Notes: generated from the letters alone by a model not told the origin. A DNA stretch of 6,828 nucleotides from an uncultured Bacteroides sp. (GCA_900551645.1 URWP01000154.1:1-6828); one strand, 5' to 3'; shown: positions 1-6,611, counted from the stretch's first letter. A program made the numbers and translations.

Positions 1-64
1 TGCCTATAAAGATGCCACAGCATTAAAAACATTTATTAAACAATTCAAAACATTACAACCATGA
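1..64 (+). CDS. trpF: C-terminal end of probable phosphoribosylanthranilate isomerase (partial)
   Basis: The frame with codons starting at base 2 is open from the window edge to a TGA at 62-64 and gives 20 residues, including the stretch YKDATALKTFIKQF. This resembles the end of TrpF proteins, where a GxKD-type turn is followed by a last helix with the pattern LxxFI. TrpF isomerises N-(5-phosphoribosyl)anthranilate to CdRP in the cytoplasm, in tryptophan synthesis. The stop codon overlaps the trpA start as ATGA, which suggests translational coupling within one operon. trpF directly before trpA is a common order in Bacteroidales trp operons. The identification rests on about 20 residues plus the neighbour; another trp gene such as trpC is possible but fits less well. 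Confidence 0.62.
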   Translation, partial: AYKDATALKTFIKQFKTLQP

Positions 65-834
65 ACCGTATCAACCAATTATTCAACGAAAAGAAAACAC
101 CTGTCCTCTCCTTGTATTTCTGCGCTGGAACCCCGACTTTAGAAGGAACAGCCAAAGTTATCCGTACTTTGGAAAAGAAAGGCATCGATATGATAGAAAT
201 CGGAATCCCGTTCAGTGACCCGATGGCAGACGGTCCCGTCATTCAAGATGCAGCTACTAAGGCACTCCGAAACGGCATGACTTTAAAACGACTGATGGAA
301 CAACTGAAAGATATCCGTAAGAATGTCCGGATTCCACTGGTATTTATGGGGTATCTGAATCCGATTATGCAATACGGATTCGAACATTTTTGTCAAGATT
401 GTCAGACATGCGGAATCGACGGTGTAATTATCCCTGACTTGCCGTTTAAAGACTATCAACTTGAATATCGTCCGATTGCCGAAAAATACGATATTAAAAT
501 CATCATGTTAATCACTCCTGAAACCAGCGAAGAACGAATCCGGCAAATTGACCGGCATACAGATGGCTTTATCTATATGGTTTCTTCGGCAGCTATTACG
601 GGAACCCAAAAAGATTTCAACGAACAGAAACAAGCTTATTTCAGACGCATCGAATCCATGAATCTACAACATCCACGGATGATTGGGTTCGGTATCTCCA
701 ACCGACAAACATACGAAGCCGCAACATCGCACGCAGCCGGATGCATTATCGGAAGCAAGTTTGTGACTTTATTGGAAGAAGAACAAGGAGATGCCGAGAA
801 AGCAGTAGACAGACTGTTGGAAGCCCTAAAATAA
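61..834 (+). CDS. trpA: Tryptophan synthase alpha subunit
   Basis: The 257-residue protein is close to the usual TrpA length (268 in E. coli). It splits indole-3-glycerol phosphate into indole and glyceraldehyde 3-phosphate, and passes indole to TrpB through the alpha-beta complex tunnel. The signature IEIGIPFSDPMADGP (45-59) carries the two catalytic acids, E46 and D57, matching E. coli Glu49 and Asp60. The flexible loop-6 motif AITGT (178-182) supplies the threonine equivalent to E. coli Thr183. Phosphate-binding segments GFGIS (209-213) and IIGSKFV (229-235) are present, so the TIM barrel looks complete. The ATG at 61 overlaps the previous stop, and there is no Shine-Dalgarno sequence, so coupling is likely. 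The gene appears to be last in its operon, because the next gene has its own promoter. trpB is not in the window. Confidence 0.96.
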   Translation: MNRINQLFNEKKTPVLSLYFCAGTPTLEGTAKVIRTLEKKGIDMIEIGIPFSDPMADGPVIQDAATKALRNGMTLKRLMEQLKDIRKNVRIPLVFMGYLNPIMQYGFEHFCQDCQTCGIDGVIIPDLPFKDYQLEYRPIAEKYDIKIIMLITPETSEERIRQIDRHTDGFIYMVSSAAITGTQKDFNEQKQAYFRRIESMNLQHPRMIGFGISNRQTYEAATSHAAGCIIGSKFVTLLEEEQGDAEKAVDRLLEALK

Positions 835-861
835 CCATTTTGTCATTTTAACAAGGTTCGA

Positions 862-893
862 ATTGCATATAAAAGCAAAGATTACTATCTTTG
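862..893 (+). promoter_or_regulatory. Bacteroidetes-type promoter for ansA
   Basis: The sequence shows ATTG at 862-865, a 20-bp spacer, and TATCTTTG at 886-893, an exact match to the Bacteroidetes -7 consensus TAnnTTTG. Transcription should begin a few bases beyond 893, leaving a leader of roughly 13-18 nt before the ATG at 915. This makes the in-frame TTG at 891 part of the promoter rather than a start codon. It also suggests ansA is transcribed independently of the trp operon. I see no operator or attenuator in the gap from 835 to 914. Confidence 0.7.
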
Positions 894-914
894 TGGCAAA
901 ATTCAGCGTGTATT

Positions 915-1964
915 ATGATAAAATCAGACTATCCTTCCGTTTTGTTGATATATACCGGAGGAACTATCGGTATGATTGAAAACCCAGAAACAGGTGCTTT
1001 AGAGGCCTTTAATTTCAATCAGCTACAAGAAAATGTACCCGAGCTGAAACGTTTCAACTGCCGGATTTCGGTCTATCAGTTCAGTTCGCCGATTGATTCC
1101 TCCGATATGGAACCTGCTTTATGGTCGAAACTGGTAAAAATCATCCAGTATAATTATGACAGTTTTGATGGTTTTGTCATCCTTCATGGAACAGATACCA
1201 TGGCCTATACCGCCTCCGCGCTGAGTTTCATGCTGGAGAATCTGGCTAAACCCGTTATCCTGACCGGAAGCCAACTTCCCATCGGAGTTTTGAGAACTGA
1301 CGGGAAGGAAAACCTGATTACTTCCATTGAAATAGCTGCAGCCAGACATCCGGATGGAACAGCGGTTGTACCAGAAGTATGCATCTTTTTTGAGAATCAT
1401 CTGCTACGTGGAAACCGTACCACAAAAATCAATGCCGAAAATTTCAATGCTTTCCGTTCCTATAACTATCCGGCATTAGCCACAGCAGGCATTCATATTA
1501 AATATGAATATGACCGCATCCGGAAAGTTGACCCTAAACTGCCGTTGCATGCCCACTATGTATTTGATACGAATGTCATCATCCTTACCTTGTTTCCAGG
1601 CATTCAGGAGAATATCATCCGCAATGTATTGGAAACGCCCGGACTGAAAGCAGTCGTTCTGAAAACCTACGGTTCAGGGAACGCTCCTCAAAAGCCTTGG
1701 TTTATCCAACTTCTGAAAGACGCAACCTCTCGAGGAATCATCATCATCAACATTTCCCAGTGTCAGACAGGTATGGTGGAAATGGCCCGCTACGAAACCG
1801 GACTTCACCTGCTGGATGCCGGAGTCATCAGTGGTTACGATGCTACGGTAGAAAGTGTACTTACCAAACTGATGTTCCTGTTAGGCCACAAACTTAGTAC
1901 ACGCGAAGTACGCAATGAAATGGCCCGTTGTCTGGCCGGAGAATTTACACGTCCTGAATTGTAA
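915..1964 (+). CDS. ansA: Type I (cytoplasmic) L-asparaginase
   Basis: The 349-residue enzyme hydrolyses L-asparagine to L-aspartate and ammonia. YTGGTIGM (13-20) carries the first catalytic threonine, T17. HGTDTM (91-96) carries the second catalytic set, T93 and D94, and K171 in NRTTK completes the known site. The stretch DGFVILHGTDTMAYTASA is nearly identical to E. coli AnsA, as are YGSGNAPQ (252-259) and the SQCQTG segment (281-286). There is no signal peptide, so it should be cytoplasmic, unlike secreted type II enzymes. T170 and C283 align with residues I recall as part of the allosteric asparagine site in E. coli AnsA, so allosteric control is plausible. The start at ATG 915 is chosen because the longer frame from TTG 891 begins inside the -7 element. 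There is no clear ribosome binding site. The stop lies inside the first TTGTAAC repeat of the next control region. Confidence 0.95.
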   Translation: MIKSDYPSVLLIYTGGTIGMIENPETGALEAFNFNQLQENVPELKRFNCRISVYQFSSPIDSSDMEPALWSKLVKIIQYNYDSFDGFVILHGTDTMAYTASALSFMLENLAKPVILTGSQLPIGVLRTDGKENLITSIEIAAARHPDGTAVVPEVCIFFENHLLRGNRTTKINAENFNAFRSYNYPALATAGIHIKYEYDRIRKVDPKLPLHAHYVFDTNVIILTLFPGIQENIIRNVLETPGLKAVVLKTYGSGNAPQKPWFIQLLKDATSRGIIIINISQCQTGMVEMARYETGLHLLDAGVISGYDATVESVLTKLMFLLGHKLSTREVRNEMARCLAGEFTRPEL

Positions 1965-1976
1965 CGGCATTGTAAC
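1959..1976 (+). promoter_or_regulatory. PhoB-box-like direct repeat TTGTAAC-N4-TTGTAAC
   Basis: Two identical heptamers, TTGTAAC, lie at 1959-1965 and 1970-1976, separated by GGCA, giving an 11-bp period. Tandem 7-bp half-sites with 4-bp spacers are the known layout of E. coli PhoB boxes (CTGTCAT-type), and other OmpR/PhoB-family regulators bind similar tandem sites. A PhoB-type regulator is encoded immediately downstream, so I infer an autoregulatory site. It overlaps the ansA stop and ends 36 nt before the -33 element, farther upstream than a classical PhoB activating site. A weaker third half-site (ATTTCAT, 1981-1987) is possible but matches poorly. Confidence 0.45.
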
Positions 1977-2012
1977 ATCTATTTCATAAGAGAGAAACAA
2001 ACGATGCTCACC

Positions 2013-2044
2013 TTTGCAAAAAGAAAATAAATCCGTTACTTTTG
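2013..2044 (+). promoter_or_regulatory. Bacteroidetes-type promoter for the two-component operon
   Basis: TTTG at 2013-2016, a 20-bp spacer and TACTTTTG at 2037-2044 match both consensus elements (-33 TTTG and -7 TAnnTTTG). The architecture and spacing are the same as for the ansA promoter. The distance from the end of the -7 element to the ATG at 2066 (22 nt) is also the same as from the ansA -7 element to its ATG. The predicted start of transcription is at about 2048-2053. The -7 element is embedded in an inverted repeat, and a direct repeat lies upstream, so regulation at this promoter is likely. Confidence 0.72.
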
Positions 2045-2048
2045 TAAC
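2035..2048. repeat. Inverted repeat GTTAC-TTTT-GTAAC over the -7 element
   Basis: Perfect 5-bp arms, GTTAC and GTAAC, flank TTTT at 2035-2048. The right arm is part of a third exact TTGTAAC (2042-2048), the same heptamer as in the direct repeat at 1959-1976. A protein bound here would cover the -7 element and the probable transcription start, which would fit repression or feedback. The arms are short and AT-rich and overlap the promoter consensus itself, so chance remains possible. Confidence 0.35.
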
Positions 2049-2065
2049 TTATAAAAAGGATGAGT

Positions 2066-2749
2066 ATGAATGATTATCGTATTTTAGTGGTAGATGATGA
2101 AGAAGATTTGTGCGAGATTCTGAAATTCAATCTCGAAATGGAGGGCTATATAGTAGATACAGCCAATTCGGCAGAAGAAGCATTGAAGTTGGATTTGACC
2201 TCCTACAATCTGTTGTTACTGGATGTCATGATGGGCGAAATATCTGGATTCAAGATGGCCAGCATGCTGAAAAAGAACAAAGACACAGCAGGAATTCCCA
2301 TCATTTTCATTACGGCCAAAGATACAGAAAACGACACCGTCACGGGTTTCAATCTAGGAGCAGACGATTATATATCCAAGCCCTTTTCACTGCGTGAAGT
2401 TATCGTACGCGTGAAGGCTGTTCTCCGCCGTACCAACACTGTACAGAAAGAACCAGAACAGCTACAATATAAAGGATTGGTTATCGATATTCCCAAGAAA
2501 AAGGTTACCATCGATGATACCGAAATTCCGCTCACCAAAAAAGAATTTGAAATTCTGCTGCTACTTTTGCAAAACCAAGGACGTGTTTTCTCTCGTGAAG
2601 ATATCCTTACCAAGGTATGGCATGACGAAGTTTACGTACTAGACCGCACCATTGACGTAAACATTACTCGTCTGCGTAAAAAAATTGGCAATTACGGAAA
2701 GTATATCGTTACCCGCCTGGGATATGGATACTGTTTCGAGTGCGAATAA
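2066..2749 (+). CDS. OmpR/PhoB-family response regulator (PhoP/PhoB-like)
   Basis: This 227-residue cytoplasmic transcription factor has a receiver domain (about 4-120) and a winged-helix DNA-binding domain (about 132-225). Receiver landmarks are the acidic pair D10 and D11, the phosphoacceptor D53 in LLLLDVMM, T83 in IIFITAK and K105 in SKPF. The C-terminal domain has the usual family features: PLTKKEFEILLLL, then RTIDVNITRLRKKIG and a terminal RLGYGYCF wing. G57 replaces the proline usually found four residues after the phosphoacceptor. The start is a choice between ATG 2060 and ATG 2066. The second is preferred because AAGGA (2056-2060) sits 5 nt before it, whereas for 2060 it would touch the start codon. 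The longer form adds only two residues. The partner kinase follows after 18 nt. It is not the B. fragilis RprY type; sequence and partner favour a PhoP/PhoB-like regulator, but the signal is not proven. Confidence 0.93.
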   Translation: MNDYRILVVDDEEDLCEILKFNLEMEGYIVDTANSAEEALKLDLTSYNLLLLDVMMGEISGFKMASMLKKNKDTAGIPIIFITAKDTENDTVTGFNLGADDYISKPFSLREVIVRVKAVLRRTNTVQKEPEQLQYKGLVIDIPKKKVTIDDTEIPLTKKEFEILLLLLQNQGRVFSREDILTKVWHDEVYVLDRTIDVNITRLRKKIGNYGKYIVTRLGYGYCFECE

Positions 2750-2758
2750 AAGGAGGAG
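2749..2758 (+). promoter_or_regulatory. Strong Shine-Dalgarno sequence for the histidine kinase
   Basis: AAAGGAGG at 2749-2756, continuing as AGGAG at 2754-2758, lies 9-11 nt before the ATG at 2768. This is strong complementarity to the 16S rRNA tail. The other start codons in the window mostly lack such a site, in line with weak Shine-Dalgarno use in Bacteroidetes. It supports the chosen kinase start. Confidence 0.6.
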
Positions 2759-2767
2759 AACTGTACC

Positions 2768-4555
2768 ATGACCAAACTGACATTCCGTATCCTGTCGTTC
2801 AGCCAACGGCTGTTCATCTCTGTAATTCTACTGTTCATCGCTTTTGCAGCGTGTTTCATGATTTTCCAATATCAACGGGAAAAATCATTCAAGACAGAAC
2901 TGCTTAATACCCAGCTACAGAACTACAACATCCAGTTATATGATTACCTGACTGACAGTGGAAAACTGGACATGGACTCGCTACAGAAATATGTAGAAAG
3001 ACATTTGATTCCCAACCTGCGTGTCACTATTATCCAACCGGATGGAAAAGTTATTTATGACAACTCCAGTGACAAATGGGAACATTTTGCCAATCATGCT
3101 TCCCGTAAAGAAATACAGAGCGCCCTGATACAAGGAAGTGGTTATGCCATCAGCCGACGTTCAGAGAGTATCCAGGGAGAAGAATATTTCTATTCGGCTC
3201 ATTATTTCCCATCACACCGATTAATTATCCGCTCGGCACTTCCTTATAATCTCAGTCTGACTGAACACTTGAAAGCAGATTCCAACTATATCTGGTTTAC
3301 TTTGGTAGTCAGCCTGATTCTGGCTGTTATTTTCTACCGCTTCACCAACAAGTTAGGCATGTCTATCACCAAGCTACAGCAGTTTGCCATGAAAGCAGAC
3401 CGGAACGAACCGATAGACATGGAAATTCTACAGACCTTTCCCAAAAATGAGTTGGGAGAAATCTCACAACATATCATCAAAATCTATAAAAGACTTCATA
3501 GAGCCAAAGAAGCCCTTTATATTGAACGAGAAAAATTGATTTCTCACTTACGTACCTCACATGAAGGGTTGGGAGTCTTTACCCAAGAACGGAAGGAAAT
3601 CCTGGTAAACGACTTGTTCACCCAATATTTCAATAACATATCCGACCAGAATCTGCGATCAACCAACGATATATTCTCTATACCGGAAATCAAGCCGTTT
3701 GTTGACTTCCTACAAAAGAATCAAAGTAATTACAGCAAGGAAGAAAAGCGGACATCATTACACATCAGTAAAAACGGAAGAGTCTTTTCTTTGGAGTGCA
3801 TCCTTTTTCAAGACCTTTCTTTCGAAATCTCCATCAACGATGTAACCCAGGAAGAAGAACAGGCACGTCTGAAACGACAGCTGACCCAAAACATTGCCCA
3901 CGAACTGAAGACCCCAGTGAGCAGTATTCAAGGATACTTGGAAACAATACTTAGCAACCCGAACATTTCCCCGGAAAACATGCATACGTTCCTTGAAAGA
4001 AGTTATGCCCAAAGTAACCGGTTGACAACCTTACTCCGGGATATTTCCGTACTGACCCGTATGGACGAAGCCCCAGATATGGTGGAACGGGAAAGTATTG
4101 ACCTCAGCAAAATTGTAAAAGACATGCTCAACGAGGTAGCTTTAGGACTCGAAGAGAAACAGATTCGTGTCATCAACCTATTACCGCCGCGCCTGATACT
4201 GGTCGGAAATCATTCATTGGTTTATTCCATTTTCCGGAATCTTACCGACAATACTATCGCATATGCCGGTACCGGAGTACAGATTACCATCAACTGTTTC
4301 CGCGAAGACGACAGATATTATTATTTCAGTTACTCGGACAACGGAGTCGGTGTAGCCGAAACACATTTGAACCGCCTGTTCGAACGCTTCTACCGGGTCG
4401 ATAAAGGACGTTCCCGCAAATTGGGTGGTACAGGATTGGGATTGGCCATAGTGAAGAATGCTGTTTTGTTCCACGGAGGAACTATCTTCGCTAAAAAAGC
4501 TCCACAAGGAGGTCTGGAATTTATCTTCACCCTTCAGAAACACAAAGAAGGCTAA
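2768..4555 (+). CDS. Membrane sensor histidine kinase, PhoR-like
   Basis: This 595-residue sensor kinase should autophosphorylate and pass phosphate to the regulator encoded just upstream. Membrane segments at about 16-33 and 173-190 enclose a periplasmic domain (about 35-172). That domain contains RVTIIQPDGKVIYDNS (85-100), followed by an NHASRKEIQSAL helix, a pattern seen in PAS/Cache-like sensor domains of Bacillus-type PhoR. HAMP (about 191-245) and a PAS-like domain (about 255-362) follow. The HisKA domain has NIAHELKTP with phosphoacceptor H378. The ATPase domain shows the N box (N491, D494, N495), the G1 box DNGVGV (524-529), the F box LFERFYR (537-543) and the G2 box GGTGLGLA (553-560). 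All catalytic motifs are intact. The extra periplasmic and PAS-like domains make it longer than E. coli PhoR (431 residues). The ligand cannot be read from the sequence, and phosphate limitation is only an inference from domain layout. Confidence 0.93.
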   Translation: MTKLTFRILSFSQRLFISVILLFIAFAACFMIFQYQREKSFKTELLNTQLQNYNIQLYDYLTDSGKLDMDSLQKYVERHLIPNLRVTIIQPDGKVIYDNSSDKWEHFANHASRKEIQSALIQGSGYAISRRSESIQGEEYFYSAHYFPSHRLIIRSALPYNLSLTEHLKADSNYIWFTLVVSLILAVIFYRFTNKLGMSITKLQQFAMKADRNEPIDMEILQTFPKNELGEISQHIIKIYKRLHRAKEALYIEREKLISHLRTSHEGLGVFTQERKEILVNDLFTQYFNNISDQNLRSTNDIFSIPEIKPFVDFLQKNQSNYSKEEKRTSLHISKNGRVFSLECILFQDLSFEISINDVTQEEEQARLKRQLTQNIAHELKTPVSSIQGYLETILSNPNISPENMHTFLERSYAQSNRLTTLLRDISVLTRMDEAPDMVERESIDLSKIVKDMLNEVALGLEEKQIRVINLLPPRLILVGNHSLVYSIFRNLTDNTIAYAGTGVQITINCFREDDRYYYFSYSDNGVGVAETHLNRLFERFYRVDKGRSRKLGGTGLGLAIVKNAVLFHGGTIFAKKAPQGGLEFIFTLQKHKEG

Positions 4556-4567
4556 CAGAAGCCTTCT
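4546..4567. terminator. Hairpin between convergent genes, possible terminator
   Basis: AGAAGGC (4546-4552) and GCCTTCT (4561-4567) form a perfect 7-bp stem around an 8-nt loop that includes the kinase stop codon. The right arm reaches the last base of the transferase stop codon. Read on the - strand, the stem is followed by a T-rich run (TTGTGTTTC), a fair intrinsic terminator for the ssb-gldE-transferase operon. On the + strand the tail (CACTTTACG) is poor. Only 11 bp separate the two coding regions, so both transcripts may end here. Confidence 0.45.
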
Positions 4568-5208
4568 CACTTTACGCCCCATGTACAGACAAAATCCGAA
4601 GTAACCAGATACGATAAGTCAAAACTCCGGTTCATACCTGTCCGATACTCCCGGGCATGCATCGTACCGGATACTTGGGGCAGGAAAGGTAATATCTGCA
4701 AATGGGCCAAGAAATCGACCTCATCGGTCTCCAACAACTTGAACAGGGTCTCTTTACCCGACCAATACAGCAACGCTCCTTCCAACTGCCGCTCCGGCGA
4801 TAAGTCTTCCCTCTCCAGGAATTCATCCGGACGGATAAACCGGGAGGTGACTTTCAACACTCGTTCCGCCACTTGTTCAATATCTATTCCCGGCAAGGCA
4901 GAAGAATGAATGCCCACTGCCGCATATCCTCTGGTATGTGAAATAGAAATCCGTCGGAAATCACCCGGCAGATAAGGTTGCCCCGACGGCAGATGAGCGA
5001 TAGCAAGTTCCTCGCCTGCTACCAAGACCTTCAACAACACACGTACAGCCAGATATTCCAGCTTACGTGAAGGCGATTTCAGGGCTTCCATTTCAGTCTG
5101 ATAGGGTAAATCACTCACCAGCATCGCACGGAGTTCTTCCGGAGATTCTGTTATTTTCCAAATACCCCATAAGGCCCCTTCAGACGACCATTGCTTCCAG
5201 ATAGGCAT
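4567..5208 (-). CDS. 4'-phosphopantetheinyl transferase, Sfp/AcpT superfamily
   Basis: The 213-residue protein should transfer 4'-phosphopantetheine from coenzyme A to a serine of a carrier protein, turning apo-ACP or a related carrier into its active form in the cytoplasm. Family motifs are present in order: RRISISHTRGYAAVGI (85-100) with H91, then GIDIE (107-111) with the magnesium ligands D109 and E111, then WSGKETLFKLL (149-159) with K152, E153 and K157. The length fits the two-lobed Sfp class (about 220 residues) rather than the short trimeric AcpS class. The start ATG is 2 nt past the gldE stop, so the two are almost certainly co-transcribed. No carrier protein, polyketide, peptide or fatty-acid synthase gene is in view, so the target is unknown. 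It could be the general ACP-activating enzyme of the cell or serve a specialised carrier. Confidence 0.88.
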   Translation of the reverse strand: MPIWKQWSSEGALWGIWKITESPEELRAMLVSDLPYQTEMEALKSPSRKLEYLAVRVLLKVLVAGEELAIAHLPSGQPYLPGDFRRISISHTRGYAAVGIHSSALPGIDIEQVAERVLKVTSRFIRPDEFLEREDLSPERQLEGALLYWSGKETLFKLLETDEVDFLAHLQILPFLPQVSGTMHAREYRTGMNRSFDLSYLVTSDFVCTWGVK

Positions 5209-5210
5209 AT

Positions 5211-6581
5211 TTACACTTCTTTCTTTACTTCTTCAGCCGGTAGTGATTCCTCAGGGACCACAATGACCTTTATTTTCAAGATACGGCGTGCATCCATTTC
5301 CAATACCTCGAAACGATAATTCCCATACGTAAGCACCTCATGCAGTGCCGGGAACTCGCCTTTCAGTTCCAGCAACAGCCCGGCAAGTGTATCAGCATCT
5401 CCCGCCGCTTCGGAAAAATCATCCGGATTAATCTTCATGATTTTATAGAAATCGGATAACAGTGTCTTGGCTTCAAATACATAAGTATTCTCAGACAAAC
5501 GCACATACGTCCGTTCCTCATCATCATATTCGTCATTGATTTCGCCCACTATTTCTTCAATGATATCTTCCATGGTAATCATACCGGAAGTTCCTCCAAA
5601 TTCATCTACGACAATAGCGATATGTACCTTATTCGTCTGGAAATCACGAAGCAGGTCATCTATCATTTTGGTCTCTGGAACAAAAAATGCCGGCCGGATA
5701 AGATTCTGCCATTTAAAATCGGGCCCTTTATCCAAATAAGGCAGCAAATCTTTGATATAAAGAATACCTTTGATATTGTCGCGTGAGTCTTCGTATACCG
5801 GAATACGAGAATAAGCATTCTCTACGATACATTTCAAGACATCCGGATAAGAAGTATCTATCGAAAGATCAACCATATCCAATCTCGAAGTCATCACCTC
5901 TTTTGCTGTCTCGCCACCGAAACGGATAATTCCTTCCAACATATTACTTTCTTCAGATATTTCATTCTTATCAGTCAGCTCCAATGCATGAGACAATTCA
6001 TCGACAGAAATATTGGAAACTTTCTTTTTCCGTTGAGCCAGTTTATTGACAATGAAACCAGATTTCATCAATAATGAAGAAACAGGACGGAAAACAGAAC
6101 GCAACACATAAATGACCGGCGCAGACTTTCTACAAAAAGCCAAAGTATGCTGGGCAGAAAAGATTTTCGGCATAATTTCACCGAAAAGCAGCAGCAAGAA
6201 AGTAAGCAGGACAGTAATGACCAGAAATTCCAGAATCTGTGCGGAACCAAAATCAACAACTTCCTCAAAGAAGTAATTACAAAGCATGATAATGGTCACA
6301 TTCACAAAATTGTTCGAAATAAGGATGGTAGCCAACAAACGTTCCGAATCATTCAGCAACGCCTTGATTTTCTTATCGGAACGATGTTCCTCCTCTTCAA
6401 TGGAATTAAGGTCAGACGGAGACAGTGAAAAAAAAGCAATCTCCGAAGCAGACACAAATCCAGAAGCGTAAAGCAGAACTACTACCAAACACAATGCAAT
6501 GATGGCCCCCACAGAAGGAGGCATGACGGTTACTCCGTCACATAAATCCGCCAAGCGGCATAAATACGAGTCCGGGTCCAA
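5211..6581 (-). CDS. gldE: GldE-like CNNM/CBS-domain membrane protein (CorC/HlyC family)
   Basis: The 456-residue protein has a CNNM (DUF21) membrane domain with hydrophobic segments near 22-45, 82-103 and 115-137, containing the conserved SGFVSASEIAFFSLSPSD stretch. A CBS pair follows (about 222-350), including VVDEFGGTSGMITMEDIIEEIVGEI-type sequence (324-348). A CorC/HlyC C-terminal domain spans about 358-440. Relatives are linked to magnesium or other cation efflux; GldE itself was named for gliding motility in Flavobacterium, where ssb is also a neighbour. In gut Bacteroidales, which do not glide, a cation or envelope role is more likely. The start is uncertain: TTG 6581 gives the MDPDSYLC beginning and is the longest option, because an in-frame stop lies at 6597-6599. 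ATG at 6522-6524 would remove 19 residues but keep all membrane segments. No ribosome binding site decides it. Confidence 0.86.
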   Translation of the reverse strand: MDPDSYLCRLADLCDGVTVMPPSVGAIIALCLVVVLLYASGFVSASEIAFFSLSPSDLNSIEEEEHRSDKKIKALLNDSERLLATILISNNFVNVTIIMLCNYFFEEVVDFGSAQILEFLVITVLLTFLLLLFGEIMPKIFSAQHTLAFCRKSAPVIYVLRSVFRPVSSLLMKSGFIVNKLAQRKKKVSNISVDELSHALELTDKNEISEESNMLEGIIRFGGETAKEVMTSRLDMVDLSIDTSYPDVLKCIVENAYSRIPVYEDSRDNIKGILYIKDLLPYLDKGPDFKWQNLIRPAFFVPETKMIDDLLRDFQTNKVHIAIVVDEFGGTSGMITMEDIIEEIVGEINDEYDDEERTYVRLSENTYVFEAKTLLSDFYKIMKINPDDFSEAAGDADTLAGLLLELKGEFPALHEVLTYGNYRFEVLEMDARRILKIKVIVVPEESLPAEEVKKEV

Positions 6582-6611
6582 GGAAAATAATTTTAGTTAA
6601 ACATCTGTTTC

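Noticed and set aside
829..846. AT-rich inverted repeat TAAAAT...ATTTTA after trpA as a terminator
   Set aside because: The stem is short and made only of A-T pairs, with no proper U-tract; it is too weak to call.
840..846. TTGTCAT as an E. coli-like PHO half-site before ansA
   Set aside because: No second half-site occurs 11 bp up- or downstream, so it is a single heptamer that chance explains.
891..914. TTG at 891 as the start of the asparaginase (eight extra residues)
   Set aside because: The TTG lies inside the -7 element TATCTTTG (886-893), so the transcript probably starts downstream of it. The ATG at 915 also gives a normal AnsA N-terminus.
1738..1751. TCATCATCATCA run as a simple-sequence repeat
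   Set aside because: It encodes the conserved isoleucine-rich beta strand of the asparaginase (GIIIINIS) and needs no further explanation.
2066..4555. Assignment of the two-component pair as RprY/RprX of B. fragilis
   Set aside because: As I recall it, the RprY sequence differs clearly in the receiver and C-terminal regions. The order, kinase layout and sequence here look more like PhoP/PhoB with PhoR.
6068..6471. Overlapping open frames on both strands inside gldE, and similar ones inside ansA, the regulator and the kinase
   Set aside because: They lie in other frames of well-supported genes, have no recognisable domains or ribosome binding sites, and their composition is typical of shadow frames.
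6582..6611. Possible separate promoter for gldE in the gap after ssb
   Set aside because: On the - strand the AT-rich gap has a TATTTTCC-like sequence but no exact TAnnTTTG with a properly spaced -33 element, so co-transcription with ssb is simpler.
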